Source: Pedobacter sp. Leaf216 (lineage in GTDB: Bacteria > Bacteroidota > Bacteroidia > Sphingobacteriales > Sphingobacteriaceae). Taken from it: DNA of 64,000 bases. Below are positions 28,661-35,984 of this stretch, piece after piece. Numbering within the stretch: the stretch's first letter is position 1; each line of letters opens with the position of its first letter. The notes beneath the pieces are model-generated. The model saw only the letters and a program-made list of their open reading frames with translations. It was not told where the DNA came from and did no database searches. A program made the translations under genes and the position numbers. Location: positions 527,048-591,047 of the forward strand of contig NZ_LMKM01000012.1 in the NCBI RefSeq assembly GCF_001421515.1. The letters run 5' to 3'.

Positions 28661-29905
28661 TTATTCAAATTCTGACTTCAAAATTTGAACCACTTCTTTA
28701 ATGGTTTCCTCTTCAAGGTCGGTGCGTTTCACTAAATCTTCTACAGTAAGTGCTAATACACTTTTAGCAGTATCGCAACCGATAGCCTTTAATTCATCAA
28801 TGATCCAGCTATCAATCTCATCTGAGAATTCTTCTAAATCAACATCTTCATCACTTTCTTCTCCGGCCTCGCGATATACATCAATTTCGTAACCGGTTAG
28901 TTTACCAGCCAGTTTAATGTTATGTCCACCGCGGCCAATTGCCAATGAAACCTGATCTGGTTTTAAATAAACCGATGCGTGTTTGGTTTCATCATCCAAT
29001 TTAATGGAAGTGATTTTTGCCGGGCTTAAAGCACGGGTAATGTATAATGAAATATTATTTGTGAAATTAATCACGTCAATGTTTTCGTTCTTCAATTCGC
29101 GAACAATACCATGAATACGCGATCCTTTCATACCCACACAGGCACCTACCGGATCAATACGGTCATCATACGATTCTACAGCAACTTTTGCACGCTCGCC
29201 AGGTTCGCGTACGATTTTTTTGATGGTAATTAAACCGTCGAAAATTTCCGGAACCTCTTGCTCGAACAAACGTTGTAAAAACTCTGGTGCTGTTCTAGAA
29301 ATGATAATTTTCGGATTTGCGTTAATCATTTCTACTTTAGAGATCACCGCTCTCACAGAATCACCTTTTTTAAAATAATCTGCAGGAATCTGCTCCGTTT
29401 TAGGCATTAAAAGTTCGTTACCTTCATCATCCAAAACCAAAGTTTCTTTTTTCCAAACCTGGTAAACTTCACCAGTAACGATTTCGCCTACCCTGTCTTT
29501 ATATTTTTTGAAAATTTCATCTTTCTCTAACTCCAATACTTTAGAAACCAAAGTTTGGCGTGCTGCTAAAATTGCCCTGCGACCAAAACTTTCCAATGTA
29601 ATCTGCTCGATATAATCATCGCCAACTTCCAAAGTGTTATCTAATTTAGCTACTTCAGCAAGTTCGATCTCTAAATCATCATCCTCAGAAAAGCCATCTT
29701 CCATTACTTTTCTCGTTCTCCAGATCTCCAAATCTCCGTTATCAGGGTTCACAATAACATCACAGTTTTCGTCTGTTCCGTATTTTTTACGCAACATGCT
29801 ACGAAAAACTTCTTCCAGCACACTGATCACCGTTGGGCGATCTATATTTTTGAAATCTTTAAACTCTTGGAAAGAGTCGATCAAATTAATTGTTGTAGTA
29901 CTCAT
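28661..29905 (-). CDS. nusA: Transcription termination/antitermination factor NusA
   Basis: NusA binds RNA polymerase and modulates pausing, termination and antitermination. The 414-residue protein has the N-terminal polymerase-binding domain (INLIDSFQEFKDF ... VISVLEEVFRSMLRKKYG), an S1 domain (about 130-200), and two KH domains (VGACVGMKGSRIHGIVREL and VSLAIGRGGHNIKLAGKLTGYEIDVY). An acidic linker leads to a short helix-hairpin-helix-like C-terminus. It lacks the extra repeats of E. coli NusA, as is usual outside Gammaproteobacteria. It starts 2 bp before the rimP stop region and is translated with rimP. Confidence 0.97.
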   Translation of the reverse strand: MSTTTINLIDSFQEFKDFKNIDRPTVISVLEEVFRSMLRKKYGTDENCDVIVNPDNGDLEIWRTRKVMEDGFSEDDDLEIELAEVAKLDNTLEVGDDYIEQITLESFGRRAILAARQTLVSKVLELEKDEIFKKYKDRVGEIVTGEVYQVWKKETLVLDDEGNELLMPKTEQIPADYFKKGDSVRAVISKVEMINANPKIIISRTAPEFLQRLFEQEVPEIFDGLITIKKIVREPGERAKVAVESYDDRIDPVGACVGMKGSRIHGIVRELKNENIDVINFTNNISLYITRALSPAKITSIKLDDETKHASVYLKPDQVSLAIGRGGHNIKLAGKLTGYEIDVYREAGEESDEDVDLEEFSDEIDSWIIDELKAIGCDTAKSVLALTVEDLVKRTDLEEETIKEVVQILKSEFE

Positions 29906-29907
29906 TT

Positions 29908-30372
29908 TTACTTAAATGAAATTAACACACTTGTTTCTAATATATCATTAAACGGAACATTTGTTTCAATGGTTACCGCCTTTTTTCCCTTTTCTTTAAC
30001 CGATTCTTCAATCAGCAGGTTATTTTCAGTTACTTCCAGCAGTTTTCCTTCCTTTTTTAAGCCTTCTTTCAATTTAATACTTACCGTACGGCCAATATTT
30101 TTATTGTACTGACGGATCAGTTTTAAAGGCTCACCAACACCCGGAGAAGAAACTTCTAAATTATAAGCCTGTTCTATTGTGTTTTCTTCTTCGAGATGAA
30201 AACCAACATGCCTGCTTATTGCCACACAATCCTGTATGCTAATGCCTTCGTCGCCATCAACATGGATAATCAGCTTATTGTTTGGCAACATTTTTACTTC
30301 AACCAAAAACAGTTCTGGCCGATCTGCTATCTTTTCCTCTACGAGGACTGCAACTCTCTTTTCTACCTGCAT
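29908..30372 (-). CDS. rimP: Ribosome maturation factor RimP
   Basis: RimP (old name YhbC/P15A) is needed for 30S subunit maturation. The 154-residue protein has the N-terminal RimP domain with the conserved LFLVEVKMLPNNKLIIHVDGDEGISIQDCVAISR and LEVSSPGVGEPLKL, followed by the SH3-like C-terminal domain. It is the first gene of rimP-nusA-infB; its stop is 2 bp before the nusA start. The promoter and a terminator-like hairpin lie in its short leader. Confidence 0.96.
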   Translation of the reverse strand: MQVEKRVAVLVEEKIADRPELFLVEVKMLPNNKLIIHVDGDEGISIQDCVAISRHVGFHLEEENTIEQAYNLEVSSPGVGEPLKLIRQYNKNIGRTVSIKLKEGLKKEGKLLEVTENNLLIEESVKEKGKKAVTIETNVPFNDILETSVLISFK

Positions 30373-30395
30373 ATTTTAACCTGATTTCATAGAAA

Positions 30396-30414
30396 AAGGG
30401 GACACTGTCCCCTT
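30396..30414 (-). terminator. Terminator-like hairpin in the rimP leader (possible attenuator)
   Basis: The sequence AAGGGGACA, one base, TGTCCCCTT forms a 9-bp perfect stem. Read on the minus strand it is followed by a T-run (TTTTT) and lies about 15 nt after the predicted transcription start, about 23 nt before the rimP ATG. The layout fits an early terminator controlling the operon, but no competing structure was found. Confidence 0.55.
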
Positions 30415-30435
30415 CTCTTTTCTTCGATTACGATG

Positions 30436-30466
30436 CAAATGTACTAAAATTTTACAAAAAATCAAA
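30436..30466 (-). promoter_or_regulatory. Promoter of rimP-nusA-infB
   Basis: On the minus strand TTTG (30463-30466), a 19-nt spacer and TACATTTG (30436-30443) match both Bacteroidota boxes at the ideal spacing. The predicted start is near 30431. Confidence 0.7.
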
Positions 30467-30493
30467 CAGTTGCTGTAATTATTATGCTGATTA

Positions 30494-30925
30494 TTACCGC
30501 TTAAGTGTTTGTCGTTGTGCTTGTAAATTATGTTTTGCAGTACCCGAAATAAGATTTCCCACGGTTGCAAATTTTACACCCAAATAACTTTCGACTAAAT
30601 AATCTTTTCCTTGTACAAAGGGCATAGCGGGACTAAAAACCAACGAATCGCCTACAATTTTAATCTTCCCGGGCACAATCAATTCATCTTGTATACTATC
30701 CTGATCACCCGGCTTTATTAAAACCGAAATTAAATTAAGTGTATCAATGTTAGCTTTATAGGCATTTTTAGCCTGCAACAGGCTCGCCTCGTCAATATTT
30801 TTAATTACTATTGAAGTGCTGTCTACCGAAAACTTAATTATCGGTTTGTTGTTTGTATTCGAACATGAAAGTACAAACATGAAAACAACTATTAAAACCG
30901 TGTATTTTAAAAAGCATTTAAACAT
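30494..30925 (-). CDS. Hypothetical small lipoprotein
   Basis: The 143-residue protein begins with a hydrophobic signal and a lipobox ending VLSC (Cys 21), so it is a predicted lipoprotein. The mature part (KPIIKFSVDSTSIVIKNIDE ...) looks like a single beta-sandwich domain, followed by a basic tail (NLQAQRQTLKR). I do not recognise a family. An in-frame TTG two codons upstream is less likely as start. It lies upstream of rimP in the same direction and diverges from the holin-family gene with only 18 bp between the two ATGs. Confidence 0.7.
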   Translation of the reverse strand: MFKCFLKYTVLIVVFMFVLSCSNTNNKPIIKFSVDSTSIVIKNIDEASLLQAKNAYKANIDTLNLISVLIKPGDQDSIQDELIVPGKIKIVGDSLVFSPAMPFVQGKDYLVESYLGVKFATVGNLISGTAKHNLQAQRQTLKR

Positions 30926-30928
30926 TAA

Positions 30929-30936
30929 CAAAAATA
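30929..30936 (-). promoter_or_regulatory. -7 box TATTTTTG, 3 nt before the lipoprotein start
   Basis: Exact TAnnTTTG match inside the 18-bp divergent gap. The predicted mRNA start falls at the ATG. Confidence 0.45.
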
Positions 30937-30943
30937 AACATTT

Positions 30944-31288
30944 ATGAGATTTATTATCGAAATCCTTTTAATGGGATTAGCCTTTTTTATTGGCGCAAGA
31001 CTTGTGCCTGGTGTAACTATAGATGGTTACGGAAACGCCATTATCGCCGCGGTTTTAATTGCACTTGCTAACGCAACCATCGGGTTTATTTTAAGGTTGT
31101 TAACTTTTCCGGTAAATTTCTTAACGCTTGGCCTGGTATCATTCATTATTACCGTACTGATGATTTTATTGGTGGATAAAATGATGACTTCTTTTAACAC
31201 TTCAGGCTTTATTGCAGCTGCATTTTTAGCCATAGTTGTTGCCCTGATCAAAGCAGTATTTAGTGCGGTAGCCGGAGAGAAAGAATAA
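30944..31288 (+). CDS. Phage holin family (holin_4_2-like) membrane protein
   Basis: The 114-residue protein has about four hydrophobic segments and the pattern of the PF04020-type family: RFIIEILLMGLAFFIGARLVPGVTIDGYGNA, then ALANATIGFILRLLTFPVNFLTLGLVSFIITVLMILLVDKM. Despite the name, members are ordinary chromosomal proteins of unknown function in many bacteria, and nothing else here looks like a phage. It starts 18 bp from a divergent lipoprotein gene, so its promoter must lie inside that gene. Confidence 0.85.
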   Translation: MRFIIEILLMGLAFFIGARLVPGVTIDGYGNAIIAAVLIALANATIGFILRLLTFPVNFLTLGLVSFIITVLMILLVDKMMTSFNTSGFIAAAFLAIVVALIKAVFSAVAGEKE

Positions 31289-31302
31289 GTTGGGAGTCGT
31301 GA

Positions 31303-31342
31303 GTCTGTAGTCATGAGTCAAATTGGACTAAGGACTACAGAC
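31303..31342. repeat. Intergenic inverted repeat (GTCTGTAGTC/GACTACAGAC)
   Basis: Perfect 10-bp arms separated by 20 bp, in a run of AGTC/GACT words. It lies between the convergent holin-family and acyl-CoA dehydrogenase genes and could act as a weak two-way transcription stop. Confidence 0.5.
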
Positions 31343-31356
31343 TTTTGACTAAAAGA

Positions 31357-32496
31357 CTACCGGATAACTTCTCTAGATATTACCATTTTCTGGATCTCAG
31401 AAGTTCCTTCATAAATCTGCGTAATTTTGGCATCTCGCATTAAACGCTCTACATGGTACTCTTTTACGAAACCATAACCACCATGTACCTGTACGGCTTC
31501 TATGGTAACATCCATTGCTACTTTTGAGGCGAAAAGTTTAGCCATTGATCCTGCCTGAGTATAAGGCAATCCCTGATCTTTCAACCAGGCGGCTTTGTAC
31601 ACCAGCAACCTGGCCGCTTCTATCTGTGTAGCCATATCGGCCAGTTTAAATGCAATGGCCTGATGCTCAGCAATTGGTTTACCAAAAGATTTACGTTCTT
31701 TGGCATATTGCGTAGCCAACTCAAAAGCACCTTGAGCAATGCCCAAAGCCTGTGCAGCAATACCTATCCTTCCCCCTTCTAACGTTTTCATGGCAAACTT
31801 AAACCCGAAACCGTCTTCACCAATCCTGTTTTCTTTCGGAACTTTAACATCGTTAAACATTAAAGAATGCGTATCAGAACCTCGGATACCCAATTTATTT
31901 TCTTTTGGCCCAATGGTAAAACCTTCCGTTCCTTTTTCTACAATAAAAGCATTTATGCCTTTGTGCCTTAATTCGGGATGTGTTTGCGCAATAACAAGAT
32001 AGGTTGAGGCTGTACTGCCATTGGTAATCCAATTCTTAGTACCGTTTAGCAAATAATAATCTCCCTTATCTTCTGCTGTGGTACGCTGCGATGTAGCATC
32101 AGATCCTGCTTCTGGCTCCGATAAACAAAATGCCCCGATCTTTTCGCCAGCCGCCAATGGTTTTAAATATTTTTCTTTTTGGGCTTCGTTACCGTACGCC
32201 TCCAATCCGTAGCAAACCAAAGAATTATTTACCGAAACGACTACTGAGGTAGAGGCATCGATTTTAGACAGCTCTTCCATCACCAGTACGTAAGAAATGG
32301 CATCCAGTCCGCTACCGTTATATTTTTCGCTCACCATCATTCCCAGGAAACCTAATTCCCCAAGCTTTTTGACTTGCTCTGCCGGAAATTTTTGATGCTC
32401 GTCTCTTTCGATCACTCCAGGTTTTAACTCCTGCTGCGCAAAATCGCGTGCAGCCTGTTGGATCATTAATTGTTCTTCACTTAATTCAAAATGCAT
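31357..32496 (-). CDS. Acyl-CoA dehydrogenase, short-chain/butyryl type
   Basis: The 379-residue flavoprotein carries out alpha,beta-dehydrogenation of acyl-CoAs, the first step of beta-oxidation, passing electrons to ETF. It has the FAD-binding signatures GAFCLSEPEAGSDATS and NWITNGSTAST, and the catalytic Glu region QIYEGTSEIQKMVISREV at the C-terminus, where IYEGTSEIQ is the classic motif. It is a likely partner of the beta-oxidation genes near 58-60 kb. TACATTTG at 32525-32532 is a probable -7 box (leader about 24 nt). Confidence 0.94.
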   Translation of the reverse strand: MHFELSEEQLMIQQAARDFAQQELKPGVIERDEHQKFPAEQVKKLGELGFLGMMVSEKYNGSGLDAISYVLVMEELSKIDASTSVVVSVNNSLVCYGLEAYGNEAQKEKYLKPLAAGEKIGAFCLSEPEAGSDATSQRTTAEDKGDYYLLNGTKNWITNGSTASTYLVIAQTHPELRHKGINAFIVEKGTEGFTIGPKENKLGIRGSDTHSLMFNDVKVPKENRIGEDGFGFKFAMKTLEGGRIGIAAQALGIAQGAFELATQYAKERKSFGKPIAEHQAIAFKLADMATQIEAARLLVYKAAWLKDQGLPYTQAGSMAKLFASKVAMDVTIEAVQVHGGYGFVKEYHVERLMRDAKITQIYEGTSEIQKMVISREVIR

Positions 32497-32524
32497 AACA
32501 TTTATGTATAAAAGGTTAGTAAAT

Positions 32525-32532
32525 CAAATGTA
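32525..32532 (-). promoter_or_regulatory. -7 box TACATTTG of the acyl-CoA dehydrogenase gene
   Basis: Exact TAnnTTTG match 28 nt before the ATG; no clear -33 TTTG. Confidence 0.45.
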
Positions 32533-32646
32533 GCATTTCTGATTGAAATTACTATGGCTGCATAGTAATTTATTTTTAATTAGGGCTTATTGGAAGGATA
32601 ATTAAAAAGCCAGGGCATGCAGCGTGTTAAACGCCTAAATAAAGAG

Positions 32647-33627
32647 TTATTTTGTTTCTTTTTTGGTCAGGATCAGGAATAAACTCAAACTCCCTAAAAT
32701 GAGAATGAGCAAAACCTGCGAGGAATGAATGATGGTAGAATAGGCCAATCCATCTTTAAAAGATACGGCGTACAATACTAAGGATTGGGCAACCATCCAG
32801 TGGAAAACACCTATACCGCCCTGAACCGGGGCTGCCATTGCGAAACCAGAAAACACAATTGCGGTAAAAGCAGCGTTAAAATGCAAACCGGAAGTAGCTT
32901 CAATAGATGAAAATGCAAAATACATGGAGAGTGAATAGAAAATCCATATTCCCAGTGTATAGGTTAAAAATAATCCTTTTCGTTTAAGTTTACTGTAAGA
33001 ACCAAACCCCTGGCGCAAGCTTACAAATGTGCGCAAGAATTTTTTGCTGAATTTTTGACGGAGAAAATAGATTCCGGCTGCGATAAATACTATAACCAGT
33101 ATACCGATTATAATAAGCCACAAATAATTAACGGTGTTTATTTTTTTTACCAGGTTGAGGTAGATGGTATTATACAGAAAGCCCGAAACAATGTTGTATT
33201 GAAAAAGCAGCACGGCCAGGCTAGTGAGCAAAAGCATTACAATATCGAAAAGCCGCTCAGTAATTACAGTACCTATAGAGGCAAACATAGGTACTTTTTC
33301 TGCTTTGTGAATAACGGAACAGCGACCAATTTCTCCAAAGCGTGGCAAAGCCAGGTTGGCAAGGTAGCCGATCATTACAGCATGATAAGCACTCCAGAAA
33401 CTTACTTTATAATGGATGGATTGATAGAGCATCTGCCAGCGCAGGGCCCGTAAAACGTGTGCTATCCAAACGGCCACGGCAGATGTGATGACCCAAAAAT
33501 AATCAGCAGTTTTAATTTCCTGCCAAATCTTACCTAAATCCTGACCTCGAAAAGCTAAATATAATACCCCTATTCCTATTAAAAACAGGATGATGTATTT
33601 TAGCGCTGTTTTGAGGTCGAATGTCAC
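32647..33627 (-). CDS. Lysylphosphatidylglycerol synthase-like membrane protein (UPF0104)
   Basis: The 326-residue integral membrane protein has about eight helices and the UPF0104/AglD-like pattern: DYFWVITSAVAVWIAHVLRALRWQMLYQSI, then YLANLALPRFGEIGRCSVIHKAEKVP and a C-terminal GGIGVFHWMVAQSLVLYA. The family corresponds to the flippase-like domain of MprF, without its synthase part, so lipid or glycan flipping is plausible but unproven. The start codon is GTG (minus strand, 33625-33627), 4 bp after the panD stop; the two are co-transcribed. Confidence 0.87.
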   Translation of the reverse strand: MTFDLKTALKYIILFLIGIGVLYLAFRGQDLGKIWQEIKTADYFWVITSAVAVWIAHVLRALRWQMLYQSIHYKVSFWSAYHAVMIGYLANLALPRFGEIGRCSVIHKAEKVPMFASIGTVITERLFDIVMLLLTSLAVLLFQYNIVSGFLYNTIYLNLVKKINTVNYLWLIIIGILVIVFIAAGIYFLRQKFSKKFLRTFVSLRQGFGSYSKLKRKGLFLTYTLGIWIFYSLSMYFAFSSIEATSGLHFNAAFTAIVFSGFAMAAPVQGGIGVFHWMVAQSLVLYAVSFKDGLAYSTIIHSSQVLLILILGSLSLFLILTKKETK

Positions 33628-33631
33628 AAGG

Positions 33632-33982
33632 TTATTTTAGCAAGTGGTTGTTATCATCTGGAAAAACAAGGATCGGGTTGTATTTTTTAGCTTCTTCTAT
33701 TGGTAGTGACCCGTATGACATGATAATAAGGATATCGCCAAGCTGTGCTAACCGTGCTGTTGCGCCGTTTAAACAGATGGTTCCGGTACCGCGCTCGCCT
33801 TTAATTACATAAGTTTCGAAACGTGCGCCGTTATTATTATTTACAATCTGCACCTTTTCATTAGCAATAATGTTAGCTGCATCCATCAAATCCTCATCTA
33901 TCGTAATACTGCCAACATAATTTAATTCGGCCTGTGTTACCTTAACACGGTGTATTTTCGATTTTAATATTGTAATAACCAT
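33632..33982 (-). CDS. panD: Aspartate 1-decarboxylase (pyruvoyl enzyme)
   Basis: PanD makes beta-alanine from aspartate for pantothenate and CoA. The 116-residue proenzyme matches E. coli PanD along its length. The self-cleavage site Gly24-Ser25 is present ([18 protein letters not shown]); cleavage gives the catalytic pyruvoyl group on Ser25. Tyr and Arg active-site regions are conserved ([20 protein letters not shown]). It sits downstream of panC in the same direction, and its -7 box lies only 4 nt before the ATG. Confidence 0.96.
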   Translation of the reverse strand: MVITILKSKIHRVKVTQAELNYVGSITIDEDLMDAANIIANEKVQIVNNNNGARFETYVIKGERGTGTICLNGATARLAQLGDILIIMSYGSLPIEEAKKYNPILVFPDDNNHLLK

Positions 33983-33986
33983 TTGG

Positions 33987-33994
33987 CAAAGTTA
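33987..33994 (-). promoter_or_regulatory. -7 box TAACTTTG, 4 nt before panD
   Basis: Exact TAnnTTTG match; the predicted panD mRNA would start at or beside its ATG and have no leader. One of five cases here. Confidence 0.5.
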
Positions 33995-33998
33995 GTAA

Positions 33999-34033
33999 TC
34001 AGTTTGGAGTTTTCCGTCATCAGTTTGGAGTTT
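33999..34033. repeat. Short tandem repeat TCAGTTTGGAGTTT
   Basis: Two copies of a 14-bp word, starting at 33999 and 34020 (period 21 bp), in the panC-panD gap of 161 bp. It resembles the CAGTTT-rich words seen in several other intergenic gaps in this window. Confidence 0.55.
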
Positions 34034-34143
34034 CACAAAGGAGCAGAATGTTAAAGGTAAATCGTGATGGTGCATTGCAGACAGCTTAAAAGCTTAGGCC
34101 AATAGCCATAAGGCAATGAAACATTAAACAACTACATCATTTA

Positions 34144-34998
34144 TTACTTAATAATCATATTATCGATTAACCTTGTTGAACCAACTTTTGCAGCAACCAG
34201 GGCAACGAGATTATTTTCATCTTTAGATTTAGCGGGTTCCAGCGTATCGCCATTGGCTATCGTAAAATAATCGAGTTCTACACCATCTATATTTTTATAG
34301 AACGATTTTGCTTTGGTTTCTAATTCTTCTAATGGGTATTCATTAAAATGATCGATAACAAATTGCAGCGATTTACTCAGCACCAATGAATGTTCGCGAT
34401 CGCTGGCCGATAAGTGAATATTGCGGCTACTCATGGCCAGGCCATCATCTTCTCTGATAATCGGGCAGGTAATAATGGTAATAGGCAACTTAAAATAAGC
34501 CAGCATATTCTTGATCATCAATACTTGTTGAAAATCTTTTTGTCCGAACATGGCCACATCGGGCTCAACGGCATCGAACAGCTTTTTTACAATCTGTGTT
34601 ACGCCCTGATAATGGCCTTTTCTAAATTCGCCTTCGAGTAAAAATTCTGCATTGCCTAAGTCGATATGCCAGGCTTCGTCTGCTCCGGCGGGATACATTT
34701 CCTCCACGTTGGGCATAAATACACCATTACAGCCTGCATCTTCGAGCATAGCTAAATCATGCTCAATGGGGCGGGGATATTTTTCCAAATCTTTCGGATC
34801 TGTAAACTGTGTTGGATTTACGAAAATGCTACAGATAATGATATCGGCATTTTGCTGGGCCAGTTTTATCAAAGATATGTGGCCATTGTGCAGGGCACCC
34901 ATAGTAGGTACTAATGCTATTTTTTTAGCTGATGCTTTTAAAGGTTTTAAAAAAGCCTTAAGCGCTGCTTTGGTTTTAAATATTTCCAATTCGGACAA
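34144..34998 (-). CDS. panC: Pantoate-beta-alanine ligase (pantothenate synthetase)
   Basis: PanC joins pantoate and beta-alanine with ATP in the last step of pantothenate synthesis. The 284-residue enzyme has ALVPTMGALHNGHISLI (HxGH-type ATP site), CSIFVNPTQF, MFGQKDFQQVLMIKNM and the KMSKS-like SSRNIHLS. The start is TTG (34996-34998): no ATG precedes the conserved core, and a stop codon lies four codons upstream in frame. It is divergent from the GT5-like gene with 134 bp between. Confidence 0.95.
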   Translation of the reverse strand: MSELEIFKTKAALKAFLKPLKASAKKIALVPTMGALHNGHISLIKLAQQNADIIICSIFVNPTQFTDPKDLEKYPRPIEHDLAMLEDAGCNGVFMPNVEEMYPAGADEAWHIDLGNAEFLLEGEFRKGHYQGVTQIVKKLFDAVEPDVAMFGQKDFQQVLMIKNMLAYFKLPITIITCPIIREDDGLAMSSRNIHLSASDREHSLVLSKSLQFVIDHFNEYPLEELETKAKSFYKNIDGVELDYFTIANGDTLEPAKSKDENNLVALVAAKVGSTRLIDNMIIK

Positions 34999-35083
34999 TC
35001 TAAATTAAAGCCGTAAAGGTGTAAATTAATCTAAACGAAACCAAACAAATGCTTGCTATATTGATAAATAGTATTATTATGCT

Positions 35084-35091
35084 TACCTTTG
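35084..35091 (+). promoter_or_regulatory. -7 box TACCTTTG of the GT5-like gene
   Basis: Exact TAnnTTTG match with a TTG-containing -33 at a 20-nt distance; leader about 38 nt. Confidence 0.5.
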
Positions 35092-35132
35092 CAGCTCATT
35101 ATCTTTTATTTAACTTAATATTTTCTTAGAAT

Positions 35133-35963
35133 ATGGAGATGGCAAAAACGAAGCTGCTGATTGTTACACACGAGATGTCGCCTTTCCTCGAGCTTACTAA
35201 AATTTCTGAAATTACGCGCCAGTTACCGCAGGCAATGCAAGAGAAAGGATTCGAAATCCGCATCTTAATGCCAAAATTCGGTAACATCAACGAAAGAAGA
35301 AATCGTTTACACGAAGTAATACGCTTATCGGGAATGAACATCATTATTGATGACAATGATAACCCTTTAATCATTAAAGTAGCCTCCATCCCAGCTGCAC
35401 GCATGCAGGTGTATTTCTTAGACAACGAAGAATATTTTCAGCGCAAACAGGTATTTAGAGATGCCAGCGGAAAATTCTTTGATGACAATGATGAACGCAC
35501 AATTTTCTTCTGCAAAGGCGCTTTAGAAACCGTTAAAAAATTAGGTTGGGCACCAGATATCGTTCATTGCCACGGCTGGATGAGCTCGTTGGTTCCTGCT
35601 TATATTAAAACTACCTATAAAAACGATCCTACTTTTAAAAATTCGAAAGTAGTGTATTCAATTTATGAGGATGGCTTTACAGAAAAATTAAATGCTGATT
35701 TTGCAAAGAAAGCTGTAATGGCAAATATGACGGAAGACGACACAAAAGCTTTTTTACCATCTGATTGCAACAGCATGCACATTGGCGCAATAACACACTC
35801 AGATGCAGTGGTTTTAGCAGATGAAAACCTGGATAAAGATGTGTTAAAATTTGTTAAAGATTCCAATAAGCCAACATTAGCTTTTAACTTAACCGAGAAT
35901 TTTGAAAACTTCTATACTTTTTATGAAGAAATTTCAAATGACGAATTGGTTTCAGTTGCTTAA
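35133..35963 (+). CDS. Glycogen/starch synthase N-domain-like protein, apparent pseudoenzyme
   Basis: The 276-residue protein matches only the N-terminal half of GT5 glycogen synthases (for example QLPQAMQEKGFEIRILMPKFG and WAPDIVHCHGWMSSLVPAYIKT). The ADP-glucose motif KxGGL is replaced by KISEI at residue 23, the catalytic His region TIHN is SIYED (about 176), and the C-terminal GT-B domain is absent. It therefore probably does not make glycogen. It lies divergent from panC and 21 bp before the DUF4270 gene, a setting I recall as common in Bacteroidota. Regulatory or scaffold role is a guess. Confidence 0.82.
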   Translation: MEMAKTKLLIVTHEMSPFLELTKISEITRQLPQAMQEKGFEIRILMPKFGNINERRNRLHEVIRLSGMNIIIDDNDNPLIIKVASIPAARMQVYFLDNEEYFQRKQVFRDASGKFFDDNDERTIFFCKGALETVKKLGWAPDIVHCHGWMSSLVPAYIKTTYKNDPTFKNSKVVYSIYEDGFTEKLNADFAKKAVMANMTEDDTKAFLPSDCNSMHIGAITHSDAVVLADENLDKDVLKFVKDSNKPTLAFNLTENFENFYTFYEEISNDELVSVA

Positions 35964-35984
35964 TTAGGTATTATTATTTTAAAT

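Noticed and set aside
30944..31288. Prophage signal from the holin-family gene
   Set aside because: The family is widespread as ordinary membrane proteins, and no other phage gene is near.
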